This document shows, piece by piece, positions 1 through 9,187 of a DNA stretch of 64,000 bases (position 1 is its first letter; each line of letters opens with the position of its first letter). The stretch lies in contig NZ_CP077095.1 of NCBI RefSeq assembly GCF_014268885.2, positions 1,431,501-1,495,500 of the forward strand. The letters are read 5' to 3'. A model generated the notes under the pieces. That model made no database searches. It was not told where the DNA came from and saw nothing but the letters and a program-made list of their open reading frames with translations. A program made the translations under genes and the position numbers. The stretch comes from Pseudomonas xantholysinigenes (GTDB lineage: Bacteria > Pseudomonadota > Gammaproteobacteria > Pseudomonadales > Pseudomonadaceae).

Positions 1-67
1 TTTCGCCTTGCCTGACCTTCGTCTCAAGACTTTTCGTACAGAGCCTGGTGTGTATTCGGTCTGGCTA

Positions 68-3000
68 TCATTTAAGTCCATAAACAGTCGAGCGGTCTCC
101 CATCTCTGGGAAAAGATGTTTTTTGATGGAAAGTGCCCAATTCGTGCCGTTGTGTGCATGGACAGCGAAGTTCTTCAATATCCCGGGTGCCGGCGTAGTC
201 GTCCAGCCATGATGAGTTACTGGCCAACTACCGAGGAACTGCCGATGGCACTCCTCCAGCTCGGGGCGTGTCGGCAGTCGCATGCCTCGGGCGGCAACAG
301 TTTGTTGAGCCCTCCAGTAGAGATCTCCGCCGAGGGTTGCGACCTGAATAACATTGCTGACGGTTACGTTATATTGGCCGGATTGGCCTGTGCTGTCTTG
401 CACAGTTATTGTTGCCACGCCGTTGGCTCTGGCATAAATCCGGCCATTGGTGTCCGTCGTCACTACGCCGGTATTGCTAGACGTATAGGTATAGGGTGGA
501 GTGCCGTTGCTGGGTATCCGTGTGGCAGTGGAATTCGCCGGCCAAACCAATGGAACCGTACCTGGATTGTAAAGCCTGCCATTGAGTGTCACGGGTGATG
601 GATCCAGAGCGAAAGGCGATTTCACGGTGAAACCGCGGATGTTCGAACCCGGCACGCCCGCCTGCTGCGCGAAGGCTCTCAGGCTATGCGAGCCCACCGC
701 CAAGTTGGTAACAGCATGAACCCAGCTACCTGCGAGATTGACGGTAGCGGCGCCCTTGCTTAGGTTTCCATCAAAGATTTCGACCCGCTCGTTTGCTGCG
801 GCGCTCCCATAGACTGACACTCGGGTGTCAGTAGTCGAGCCGTTCTGCGGCACTTCGCCCTTGGTATCTTGCACACTTGTAATGGTAGGTATGACAACGG
901 CCTTCACGGTGAAACTCCAGGTGTTCGACTCCCTGTTGGCGCCATACACCGCCCTGGCTTTCAAGACATGTGGGGCCTGTGACAACCCACTGACTTGCTT
1001 GCTCCAATTGCCGTTGTCGTCGACAGGCACGATACCCTGGGCCGTCCCTCCGTCGAACAGCTCGATCTGCTGGCCCACGGCGGCTTTACCCGAAGCGGTG
1101 ACCACGGTGGCGTAGGTGCTGCCATTGTTGGGGATCGCAGTGTTGTTGGGCTCGACCACTTGGATAATGCTGGGTGCCAAATCGGCGATCACGCTGAAGC
1201 TTCGCTCGGCGGACTCTGGCTGAGCGCCATACAAGGCACGGGCTTTCAGCCGATGGCTGCCCTCGGTCAAACCGGGCAATACTTTCGTCCATGCACCACT
1301 GGCATTGACGTCGAGCACGCCCTTGGATTGATTGTTGTCGAACAGTTCGACCTGCTGATTGGCGGTTGCTGTCCCCGTCACGGTCACACTGGTATCGACG
1401 GTATGGCCACCCGCTGGCACCTCTCTGCGCGAGTCCTTCACGCTGCTCAGGGTTGGCTTGACGGCCTGCGCCACATTCACCACCCAAGGCTTGGACTGCT
1501 CACCCGAGCCATACAGTGCCTTGGCCACGAACGAATGCCTGGCCACGTTCAGGCCTGGTACCTGCAATGTCCACCGGCCGGTGTGATCGGAGGTGGCCTT
1601 GCCTTTGGACTGGTTGCCGTCGAATACCTCGACCTGCCGATCCGGGCTGCTTTGCCCGACCAAGGCGAGGTTGGTATCGACAGTCGTGCCGCCATTGGCC
1701 ACGGCACCATTGCTGTCGCGCACGTCGTCAATGGTTGGGGTCAGGTTCTCCAACACCTCGAAGCGGCGTGGCAGTGAAACATTGCCGCTGCCATCTCGCG
1801 CATGGGCGGTCAGCAGATACGCTTTAGGGACGAGGTTGGACAAGACATGTGTCCACTGGCCAAGGCCATTGGCTTGAACGGTGCCCTTGGGCTGGTCGCC
1901 ATCGAAAAGTTCAAGGGTGGATTCGAGGGTGGCTGAGCCGCTGAGTGTGACGCGACTCTGGAACGTGCTGCCGCCATCGGTGATTTCGCCATCGGCATCT
2001 TCGGCACGCTCGATCTTTGGTATCACCCAGTCATGGTGGAGTTTGAAGGCGTAGTTGGTTTGCGGGAACGGCAAGGCCATGTCTTCACTGGCATTTTCCG
2101 CAAATCCCACCCGGCACTTCGCGGTCAAGGGTGTGTCCTGGCCCAGCTGTTCGAGTTCGCTGCGAGGTACGCTCTGGCTGATCCCGTTGCGGATGTCCGC
2201 GGCGCTCAGTGCCTTGCCCTGAAGCAGGTCGATACGTACATCAACGTTTGCAGCATCCTTGCCCGCCAGGTACAGCCAGACTTTCTGATTCTCGGCAATG
2301 AAGTGCCAGGTCGTTCCAAGGGTGCAGGTAGCGTTACCAGAAAAGGTGGCCAGGTTTACGATACCTTGCCTGGCTTCGGTGATCAGCGGCGACACCAACT
2401 GCGCATCGGCAAGTGGCGCGATGTCCAGTTTGGTGAAGTCAGACAATTGCTCACGCTGATAGCGTATGACCGAGTATGCCAATGACACTGCCCAGTCTAT
2501 GTTGGCGCCAATCACGTGGGCCGGTATCTTGAATGGCATCTTGCCTGGCGTGGTGACCGTCTTTTGTTGGTCTGCAGGTGTGCCGATACCGGGTGTGCCT
2601 ACCCACATCAAGGTGATCAGGTCGTTGGCTTCCATGCTCGGGTAGTCGACCTCCACAGTCACACCGTCGATGCCTCGAACAGGGTCCAGCTTGCCGTCTG
2701 GAGCTTCCAGCACCTCGGGGCCAGGCAGCTTGCCGATCAGCTTGCCGATGACCAGCTCCAGCACCTCGGAGTACTCGAATTGACCGTCAACGGCGCGTTT
2801 CAGGGTGTACAGCACCCGCACCACGCTGTTCAGGTTGGCTGTTACCAGGCGACGTTCGATGGAGAACGTCAGCGGTTTGCCCTTGAGCGGTTCTGTAATC
2901 GGTATCCAGTCCTTGGCGCTGCCATTTTCCGGATCTTCACCCAGCCAGAACCAGGTCAGGATATCGCCCTTGGCGGTGCCTGGGTAATCCACCCGCAGTG

Positions 3001-4630
3001 TCACTGGCCCGGGGTGCAACTCTGGGTCCAGTACCCCCTCGGGCGCTTCGTCCACGCTGGGGGCTGGCAATGTCGCCGGCAGCGCCGCGACCAGCACTTT
3101 AAGGTGTGAGGAGTTGCGGACACTGGCTGGGGCCTGCTGATCGTTTGATACCCGATAGCTCACATCCAGCCGACCACCGCGCAGGAGGCCGATATGTTCC
3201 TCGCCCACCCCTAGATAGAACGGCTGGCCTACCTCGTTGTTGGATACCACGTGCTCCATTTCGTGCAGGTGGGGTAAGCCTGCTGCCGTTGTCCCTGCCC
3301 AGCGGACGTTGACGAGATCACCGGCCGCCATCCCCTCGTAAGCGGGAATCACCACGTGGGCCCGCTCGAGCGTTGGGTCCAGGCGATCTCCGATCAATTC
3401 ATGAATGTCAGGTGCCTCCAGCGGGGCGGAACCGACAATCGTCACCGTGGTTCGCTTGGAAGAGGAAGGGGGGGCGCCGCTGGCGGGCTGCAGTACGTAG
3501 GATGCGACGATCTTCCCTCCCGCGCCTTCGCGCACCACTTCATTGGGAATGGGCACTTCCAGGATGGCGGGCAGATTATCGATGCGCTTGGTTTCATCGT
3601 GTTTGCCTACTTCGGCATCATTGACCAGGGTCACCCAACTGACGATGACCGTATCGTCGTAGGCGAACGGTGGATTGCGTACTTCAACCTGTACCGTGGC
3701 GTCCTCATCGCCAAGTTCGCTCAGGTCCAATTGGCCATCCCGGGCCTCTTTGACAAAGGGCGGGGCCAGTTTCCAGGCGCCTACGTCTACTTCCACGTAG
3801 GTCCGCAGCGACCAATCCGTGGAGAAGTTCCAGACCTCGTCGTAGACCTGGTAGTGAACCAGTAGATTCGGAGAGTCACCAGCGGCAAGGATGGTTGCCT
3901 GATCCACGAGGATGATGATGGGGTCTTTCCCTGCGGCCTCCTGTTCGGTCACGGTATGGAACAAAGATACCGTTCCCCAGCGCAGTTGGATGGTGTCCCA
4001 GGGCGCGCGGTTGTCGTACCAGCCAATCTTCACCTCCACCCCTTCCTCCAGGTGGCTTGCCTTAACCCTCTTCTTCAAGAGGTTTGCTTTCACCCCCACC
4101 TTCAGGAGGATTGCCTTCACCCACTCCACCAGGCGGCTTGCCGCCACACAGTTTTCCATCACATCGTCGGGAAGCACCGGTGCTGGCAGCTGTGAGTGAC
4201 CAGGCAGGTGTGGGTCGCGGTCATAATCGCCAGGCAGCTTCGTTGCGATCAGCAGGCGAAGTGGGATGGAGTCTTCCGCCGGGCCGCCGACCGGGGTCAG
4301 GCGGTACAGGACTTCCTCTACCCAACCGTCCACCATTGCCTGGGTATCAAGGAACAGGATGGTGCGTTCGTGCTCTTCGCCTGCCGCCACCTCATGGGTT
4401 TCCAGAACGAGCCCGTCCCACAGCACTTCCAGCTTGTCACCCACCTGTTTGCCCAGGTAAGGGTCGATGGCGATCAGCAGGCCCTCTTCGAACTGAGTCA
4501 GCAGGTTCCGGTTGATGCCCCCGTCCCCTCCGCGTATGGGGGTGGCCATGCCGGCAACCAGCAATGGACGCAGGGTGGCGGAAATGCTCTCGCGGTCAAG
4601 GGTAGGGAAAAGCTCAAGCACATTGATCAT
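68..4630 (-). CDS. Very large multi-Ig-domain protein (1520 aa), function unknown
   Basis: The ATG at 4630 follows a GAGGA ribosome site about nine bases upstream. The first ~870 residues form successive Ig-like beta-sandwich modules with the recurring pattern AP-x-V-x-EA...G-x-LDP...YPG/YEGM-x-x-GD...W-x-GT. Five ~94-residue bacterial Ig repeats follow at about 870, 961, 1056, 1151 and 1245, each with GG-T-x-DT, VE-x-FDG and GSH-x-L-x-A-like motifs. A Big_2-like domain lies near 1340-1430. A short C-terminal module contains RLPT-x-PEL and WPVTHHGWT. No Sec signal or membrane segment is visible. Residues ~163-190 are a 9-aa tandem repeat. The N-terminal third is paralogous to the 779-aa protein at the operon head (shared IDP...GD and IPGHS/LPGHS motifs). 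It is the last gene of a five-gene leftward cluster. Adhesin or scaffold are guesses. The domain family is fairly sure, the role unknown. Confidence 0.8.
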   Translation of the reverse strand: MINVLELFPTLDRESISATLRPLLVAGMATPIRGGDGGINRNLLTQFEEGLLIAIDPYLGKQVGDKLEVLWDGLVLETHEVAAGEEHERTILFLDTQAMVDGWVEEVLYRLTPVGGPAEDSIPLRLLIATKLPGDYDRDPHLPGHSQLPAPVLPDDVMENCVAASRLVEWVKAILLKVGVKANLLKKRVKASHLEEGVEVKIGWYDNRAPWDTIQLRWGTVSLFHTVTEQEAAGKDPIIILVDQATILAAGDSPNLLVHYQVYDEVWNFSTDWSLRTYVEVDVGAWKLAPPFVKEARDGQLDLSELGDEDATVQVEVRNPPFAYDDTVIVSWVTLVNDAEVGKHDETKRIDNLPAILEVPIPNEVVREGAGGKIVASYVLQPASGAPPSSSKRTTVTIVGSAPLEAPDIHELIGDRLDPTLERAHVVIPAYEGMAAGDLVNVRWAGTTAAGLPHLHEMEHVVSNNEVGQPFYLGVGEEHIGLLRGGRLDVSYRVSNDQQAPASVRNSSHLKVLVAALPATLPAPSVDEAPEGVLDPELHPGPVTLRVDYPGTAKGDILTWFWLGEDPENGSAKDWIPITEPLKGKPLTFSIERRLVTANLNSVVRVLYTLKRAVDGQFEYSEVLELVIGKLIGKLPGPEVLEAPDGKLDPVRGIDGVTVEVDYPSMEANDLITLMWVGTPGIGTPADQQKTVTTPGKMPFKIPAHVIGANIDWAVSLAYSVIRYQREQLSDFTKLDIAPLADAQLVSPLITEARQGIVNLATFSGNATCTLGTTWHFIAENQKVWLYLAGKDAANVDVRIDLLQGKALSAADIRNGISQSVPRSELEQLGQDTPLTAKCRVGFAENASEDMALPFPQTNYAFKLHHDWVIPKIERAEDADGEITDGGSTFQSRVTLSGSATLESTLELFDGDQPKGTVQANGLGQWTHVLSNLVPKAYLLTAHARDGSGNVSLPRRFEVLENLTPTIDDVRDSNGAVANGGTTVDTNLALVGQSSPDRQVEVFDGNQSKGKATSDHTGRWTLQVPGLNVARHSFVAKALYGSGEQSKPWVVNVAQAVKPTLSSVKDSRREVPAGGHTVDTSVTVTGTATANQQVELFDNNQSKGVLDVNASGAWTKVLPGLTEGSHRLKARALYGAQPESAERSFSVIADLAPSIIQVVEPNNTAIPNNGSTYATVVTASGKAAVGQQIELFDGGTAQGIVPVDDNGNWSKQVSGLSQAPHVLKARAVYGANRESNTWSFTVKAVVIPTITSVQDTKGEVPQNGSTTDTRVSVYGSAAANERVEIFDGNLSKGAATVNLAGSWVHAVTNLAVGSHSLRAFAQQAGVPGSNIRGFTVKSPFALDPSPVTLNGRLYNPGTVPLVWPANSTATRIPSNGTPPYTYTSSNTGVVTTDTNGRIYARANGVATITVQDSTGQSGQYNVTVSNVIQVATLGGDLYWRAQQTVAARGMRLPTRPELEECHRQFLGSWPVTHHGWTTTPAPGILKNFAVHAHNGTNWALSIKKHLFPEMGDRSTVYGLK
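4035..4151 (-). repeat. 27-bp tandem repeat inside the 1520-aa Ig gene
   Basis: Three full 27-bp units lie end to end at 4062-4088, 4089-4115 and 4116-4142, with degenerate partial copies on both sides. In the coding frame they give a 9-residue unit of the type VKA-x-LLK-x-x (VKAILLKVG, VKANLLKKR, VKASHLEEG). The corresponding stretch of the 779-aa paralogue has no such repeat, so this looks like an in-frame minisatellite inserted in an Ig-like domain. Confidence 0.8.
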
Positions 4631-4642
4631 GATGTGGCATCC

Positions 4643-6292
4643 TCAATCATGGCAGTCGACGCCCGCAGGGCGAGGGGAGGGGCACCTACTGGTCGATTGC
4701 GCCGGACTACCTGCTGCCAGTTGATCGGCGGGCACGTAGGTGAAAGGCTGGGGGCTTTTCAGGTCCATGCGTAACAGCGGCAGGAAACGTTCGGTGCGGG
4801 TGTAGTAGTCGTGCTGGATGAACTGCGCCTGGGGCAGGGCGTTGCTGCCGCTGGCATAGAGCACTGATTCCAGTGGAATTTGCGTGGGGATGTCGTCGGG
4901 CCAGGCCGCCATCATGATTTCATTGTGGTCGCTCCTGTTGGGTAGTTGACCGCGCACATCGATGCTCAATTGAAACTGCTTGGCGCTGTTGCTGAATGCG
5001 CAGCTGGTTCCCGGGTTGCTTGCATACTTGGCACGCCAGGCCTCGACGGTGTTGATACCAAGTACTTCGCATTCACCACGGAAGGTGCAGGGGTTGGTGC
5101 TGTTGGAGGTGCCGGCGTTGTAGGGGTAGGCACAGCGCAGCGTTGGGCGGTAGGCGGTGGGGGCTGCCAGCTCGCGAAAGGTGAAGGCATAGTTGCCGCG
5201 GATTTGCAGAAGGTTAATATCCGCACGCACGTAGCTGAACGATACCCCGTTGTTCTTGTGCGAGGCTGGGCTTGGGTTCCAGGCTGGAAACGCGGTAGTT
5301 GCCAAATTGTTGCGCAGCAATATGCCATTGCAGTTGAAGGCGGCGCTGCCGTCGTTGCAGGCGGCGGCAGTGTCGGCGAAGCGTTTGTTGAGTTTTTGTG
5401 CCAGTTGATAGCCAATGTACAGCTGATCCTGCAGGTTGAAACCGAACGCCTGGCCAGCGGGCTGGTCGGGGTCGATGCGCAGCACCGGCAGCCATTCGCC
5501 GGTGGCGTCGAACCAGTCGCGTTGATCTTGCTGCGCGGCACGCAGGCCGCCTTGCATGCGGCTGTCATAGACCAGCGCCTCGATCGCCAGGCGTGTGGGC
5601 GCTTGCACATCCCAGTTGCGCACCAGCAGCTCGACGGCCTTTTCGCCGGGCTTGCCGAGCAAGGCATGGGCTTGCAGTGTTGCCCGGAACTGAGCCATGT
5701 CGTCGGCGTTGAAGGCGCACTGGGCGGCAGGTTTTTCGCCCTGCTGGCGGAAATACGCCAGCCAGCTGTCGGCGTCGGTGACGCCCAATGCCGCGCAGGA
5801 CCCATGGTCGGCATGGCTGGCGGGTGTGGCGGTAACGGGCGCACAGCCCAGGTCCGGGCGTGCCGGGTTATCGTCAGTGGGTAGCGGATGGCTGCACAAG
5901 GCCTCATAGGATTTACCTTGGCTGGCTGCGCTGAACAGGTCGGCGACAATCGCCCCGTGGCTGCTGGGCAGCATGCTGCTGCCCAGGTCTGCACGCAGGA
6001 ACAGCAGGCGTTCGCTGCCGCGTGCCTCAGCGGCTGGATCGTGTTCCCAGAAGCGATCGCCGGTATCGTCGCCGCGCGTGCGCAGCAGCACGCCGGTACA
6101 TTGCCAGGCCGGCTTGTCGATGGCGCAGCGGGTGGCGCTGGCGCGATAGCGATTGTTCAGCAGCTGCGCGGTTTCCGGGCCGCTGGCAGCGGCACGCGGT
6201 ACTGCGGCAGGTTGTGGTGCATGTGCGGTGCATCCAGCGAGCAGCAACAGGCTGGCAACCCACATCAGTAGACGAAGGTATCTGGAGCTCAT
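4643..6292 (-). CDS. Lipoprotein with two halovibrin/HvnA-like domains (549 aa)
   Basis: The ATG at 6292 is preferred because AAGAG lies nine bases upstream; an in-frame GTG at 6298 is possible. The N-terminus is a lipoprotein signal: charged start, hydrophobic core, LLAGC with Cys21. Thr22 follows, so outer-membrane sorting is expected. The mature part is an internal duplication. Copy one starts near residue 45 (LLNNRYRAS...W-x-C-x-GVLLR) and copy two near 299 (KLNKRFADT...F-x-C-x-GILLR). Both continue with a WNPSP/WEHDP-like stretch, an S-x-LRAD/S-x-VRAD motif, several cysteines and a final LP-x-LR-x-D. This resembles Pseudomonas proteins annotated halovibrin HvnA, after the secreted NAD-glycohydrolases of Vibrio fischeri. 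Family assignment is from memory, and catalytic activity cannot be judged here. It lies 24 bases downstream of the 316-aa gene. Confidence 0.65.
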   Translation of the reverse strand: MSSRYLRLLMWVASLLLLAGCTAHAPQPAAVPRAAASGPETAQLLNNRYRASATRCAIDKPAWQCTGVLLRTRGDDTGDRFWEHDPAAEARGSERLLFLRADLGSSMLPSSHGAIVADLFSAASQGKSYEALCSHPLPTDDNPARPDLGCAPVTATPASHADHGSCAALGVTDADSWLAYFRQQGEKPAAQCAFNADDMAQFRATLQAHALLGKPGEKAVELLVRNWDVQAPTRLAIEALVYDSRMQGGLRAAQQDQRDWFDATGEWLPVLRIDPDQPAGQAFGFNLQDQLYIGYQLAQKLNKRFADTAAACNDGSAAFNCNGILLRNNLATTAFPAWNPSPASHKNNGVSFSYVRADINLLQIRGNYAFTFRELAAPTAYRPTLRCAYPYNAGTSNSTNPCTFRGECEVLGINTVEAWRAKYASNPGTSCAFSNSAKQFQLSIDVRGQLPNRSDHNEIMMAAWPDDIPTQIPLESVLYASGSNALPQAQFIQHDYYTRTERFLPLLRMDLKSPQPFTYVPADQLAAGSPAQSTSRCPSPRPAGVDCHD

Positions 6293-6316
6293 ATCCACTC
6301 ACTCTTTTCGGAATGC

Positions 6317-7267
6317 TTAAGTCGCCAGCCCCAAGGCTTGCAGGTGGGAGTCGGTGGCGTGGCTGCTGGCATTGGCATTGGCGTCGTCGCCATCGAGGTC
6401 ATACGCCCAGGCTGTGCCGGCCCCCAGTGCATCCGCAGTCCAGAAGGCATAAGGCAACCAGCCGGTGTACTGGGTTACTGGCCAGTTATCCGGGTAGTAG
6501 ATTTGCCACAGTCGCCTGAAGTCCGCCAAAGGCACGGGGACCAGACCTGCTGTTGCGCAGGCGCCCTGCATGCCTTGCCAGTCACAGGAGGCGCTGAGGA
6601 AGTGCATCACTCGCATACCGGTGATCGTCAGCGGGTAGGACTGCGTTTGCCCCTCGCTGTCGGTCGCGGTGATGCGACAGCTGCCATTGGCCAGTGCGGT
6701 CACTTCGCCCGTGTCGATCACCGTGGCAATGTCGGGATCGCTGCTGGTATAGACATAGGGCGCGCGCCCCCAGTCGGCGGGGCGCTGCATGCGGGCCTGT
6801 TCCGGCACGTTGCGTGGGGGGAAGCCGGCAATGGAAAGGTAGTGGGTGCCGTTCAGGTCAAGCTTGGCCGCCTGGTCGAAGCCCCCGATGATGTGCAATG
6901 TCGTGGTGGCGCTGTCGCTGCCTCCTGCGCTGAACTCGACCCGATAACCGACCTCCAGCGTCCCACCTTGCGCTGCGCTGAACAGGGCCTTGGGGATGTC
7001 ATAGAACAAGACATCCTTGCCAACGCTGCTTTGGTTGATCGGCAGGTCATCGGTGAAGGTACTGACCGTGAGGTATACATGGTCGCGGTAAGCCATGCCG
7101 CTCCATGCCTTGATGCGCACGGTCGCGCCGTTGTCGGGCAGGTTCCTTGGATCGAGCACATTGTTTTCGTCGGCTTCTTCCACACTGGGCGGGGACAGTG
7201 CAAGGGGGCCTGCGACAAACAATTTGCGCAATTTGCGCAGCAAACCCGTGATCCAGGCGATGATCAT
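6317..7267 (-). CDS. Ig-like/Big_2-like protein with C-terminal lectin-like module (316 aa)
   Basis: The start at 7267 is chosen because GGAGG stands seven bases before it; longer in-frame extensions run into the upstream gene. The first ~20 residues are amphipathic and basic (WITGLLRKLRKLF), without a clear cleavage site. Residues ~25-130 form one Ig-like module (PSVEEADENNVLDP start, GY-x-V-x-F end). Residues ~135-215 resemble Big_2 (YTSSDPDIATV, TALANGSCRITATD). The last ~100 residues contain WPVTQYTGWLPYAFWTAD and an acidic tail, matching in layout the end of the 1520-aa protein (WPVTHHGWT). The C-terminal module recalls DUF1566/Lcl-type domains, but that is a weak resemblance. Third of five genes in the cluster. 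Function unknown. Confidence 0.7.
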   Translation of the reverse strand: MIIAWITGLLRKLRKLFVAGPLALSPPSVEEADENNVLDPRNLPDNGATVRIKAWSGMAYRDHVYLTVSTFTDDLPINQSSVGKDVLFYDIPKALFSAAQGGTLEVGYRVEFSAGGSDSATTTLHIIGGFDQAAKLDLNGTHYLSIAGFPPRNVPEQARMQRPADWGRAPYVYTSSDPDIATVIDTGEVTALANGSCRITATDSEGQTQSYPLTITGMRVMHFLSASCDWQGMQGACATAGLVPVPLADFRRLWQIYYPDNWPVTQYTGWLPYAFWTADALGAGTAWAYDLDGDDANANASSHATDSHLQALGLAT

Positions 7268-7328
7268 GAAGGATCCTCCTTGGTTACAGGAACCGGGCCA
7301 TAGGGCCCGGTTGACTGTCAGGCAACAA

Positions 7329-9185
7329 TCACCGGGCGAGCAGGGCCCGCGCGCGTGAGGCGCGGCCCGCGCCCGCTGGGGTGGCGTAGTACGACAGCTT
7401 GCCCTGCAGGCGCTCATCCACCGCACTACTGTCGCCACCACCCGTGGCATGCCCCCAGGTGACCACCTGGTTGTCCGCGGTCAGGGCCGCGAAGCCGTGG
7501 CTGTTCGAGTACAGCGCCACGACGTCCTTGAGCCTTGCCGCTACCGCGTCCGGAATCGTCCCGCCCAGCGCAGCGGTTCCCCAGGCAACTACCTCACCAG
7601 TGCGGCGCAGTGCGGCGAAGGCTTTCGACGAGCCTGCAAGCTGCACCACATCATCCAGGTCGCTGATCTCCTCCGGTACCACGCCACCGGTGTTGGCATC
7701 TCCTCCCCAGGCCACCACCTTGTTGATCCGGCCGTTGCCGCGCAGGGCTGCGAACGACTGCCAGGTACTGACCACGGTGAGGATGTCGTTGAAGCCGGCA
7801 ATGATCGGGTTGACTGTTCCGCCGTAGCTTGCGTTACCCCAGGTCTTGACGAAGACTCCCGTCTTCGGCGTGCCATGGCGCAAGGCGAATGCATGGGCAG
7901 TGGCGCAACTGAGTTCCACCACGTCGGTCAACGCCGCGATTTCGTCAGGCACCGTACCGCCGGAGGCAGCGACGCCCCAGCCCACGACTCGATTGGCGCC
8001 GTGCAATGCCGCGAACGCTACGTTGTTGCCCAATACTTCGCTGATGTCGTTGAATCCATCGATGGGGGGCTTCACGGTACCGCCTTTCTCTGAATCGCCC
8101 CAGGCCACCACGGCGCCGTTGCGGCGTAACGCTGCGAACGCGGTACCAGTTGCAGCCAGGCCCGTGACATCGTCCAGCAGCTTGATACTGTCCGGCACCG
8201 TGCCGCCGCTAGCCGCAGCGCCCCACGCGCTCACTTTGCCCTGATCGTTGATCGCTGCGAACGCCACACTGTTACCACTCACTTGCACGTAGGTGCGCGC
8301 CGGCACCGGTGATATGCCGCCACTGTTGACGTCGCCCCAGGCCACCACCTGGCCGCTGTGGGTGCGGGCGGCAAAGGCCGAGCCGGTGCAACTCACTTCG
8401 TTGATATCGGTCATGGTGCCGATGGCGCCTAGCGACCCGCCGCCACAGGCCGGGTTGCCCCATACCACCAGGTCGCCGGTGTTACGATGGGCAGTGAAGG
8501 CGGCTTGACCGGCCACTACGCCGTCCACACCGTTGCCGATCAGGTTGGGTGTATTGAGGGTGACCACATCCGTCGCGCTGCTCGCGCGCAGCAATCGGCT
8601 TGGGTCGGTATCACGGAAGCGGGCAGACGGCGCGCTCCAGCCCGCATCGCCGTCGTACTGCCATTGCACTTCCAGGGGCTGGCCGGTGGTCGAGTCAAAC
8701 GCCATCAGCCAGCGAGATGCGCCCGAGGCCCGGTACGAACCGCGTGACCAGCGCGCGCCCATGACCTTGAGCGTGCCGGGCTGCAGGTTGCTTTTCACGT
8801 TGTAGGTGCTGGCCTCTGACGGGCCTTCAGGCACGCCAGCGCCGCTACGCTCAATGGTGTACGTCAGTGTCACGCTTGCGCCTTCATTGGCTTTCACCAG
8901 TGCGAGAGGGGCTGTGATGTCCAACACGCCATCGGCCTCGGCTGTTTTCGGCAATGTAGCGCTGCCTTCGGCAGACGTGCCTACCCATTCGACAGTGACC
9001 TTGTCACCTGTTTTGATCAGTGCCTTGGCGTTGATCCGAATCGTGGCCCCGTTGGGGACTTTCGCCGGATCAAGCGCACCACCATCGGCCTCGACAATTA
9101 TCGGGGCCTCAAGGCGCGGCGCAGCGGTGCGGCTGACCCGGAAGTTGAGTGGCGCGGAGGGCAGATCGGCTAGGAGGCTAGTCAT
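7329..9185 (-). CDS. Ig domain plus RCC1-like repeat protein (618 aa)
   Basis: The ATG at 9185 (MTSLLAD) follows GGGAAG and lies two bases after the stop of the 779-aa gene, so the two are probably translationally coupled. Residues ~20-135 form one Ig-like module of the type shared by the cluster (LEAPIIVEADGGALDP, VEWVGTS). A linker with WQYDGDAGWS follows. Residues ~238-580 hold nine repeats of about 40-46 residues marked by V-x-WG-x-x-x-x-GG and AFAALR, as in RCC1/BNR-like beta-propellers. No signal peptide or membrane segment is visible. RCC1-like propellers bind protein partners in eukaryotes; what this one binds is unknown. Nine WG repeats exceed the seven blades of classical RCC1, and the repeats are shorter than usual. 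Confidence 0.75.
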   Translation of the reverse strand: MTSLLADLPSAPLNFRVSRTAAPRLEAPIIVEADGGALDPAKVPNGATIRINAKALIKTGDKVTVEWVGTSAEGSATLPKTAEADGVLDITAPLALVKANEGASVTLTYTIERSGAGVPEGPSEASTYNVKSNLQPGTLKVMGARWSRGSYRASGASRWLMAFDSTTGQPLEVQWQYDGDAGWSAPSARFRDTDPSRLLRASSATDVVTLNTPNLIGNGVDGVVAGQAAFTAHRNTGDLVVWGNPACGGGSLGAIGTMTDINEVSCTGSAFAARTHSGQVVAWGDVNSGGISPVPARTYVQVSGNSVAFAAINDQGKVSAWGAAASGGTVPDSIKLLDDVTGLAATGTAFAALRRNGAVVAWGDSEKGGTVKPPIDGFNDISEVLGNNVAFAALHGANRVVGWGVAASGGTVPDEIAALTDVVELSCATAHAFALRHGTPKTGVFVKTWGNASYGGTVNPIIAGFNDILTVVSTWQSFAALRGNGRINKVVAWGGDANTGGVVPEEISDLDDVVQLAGSSKAFAALRRTGEVVAWGTAALGGTIPDAVAARLKDVVALYSNSHGFAALTADNQVVTWGHATGGGDSSAVDERLQGKLSYYATPAGAGRASRARALLAR

Positions 9186-9187
9186 GG

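Noticed and set aside
995..1777. Plus-strand frames within the 1520-aa Ig gene
   Set aside because: They run opposite to the repeated Ig modules and lack ribosome sites; the repeats keep several frames open by chance.
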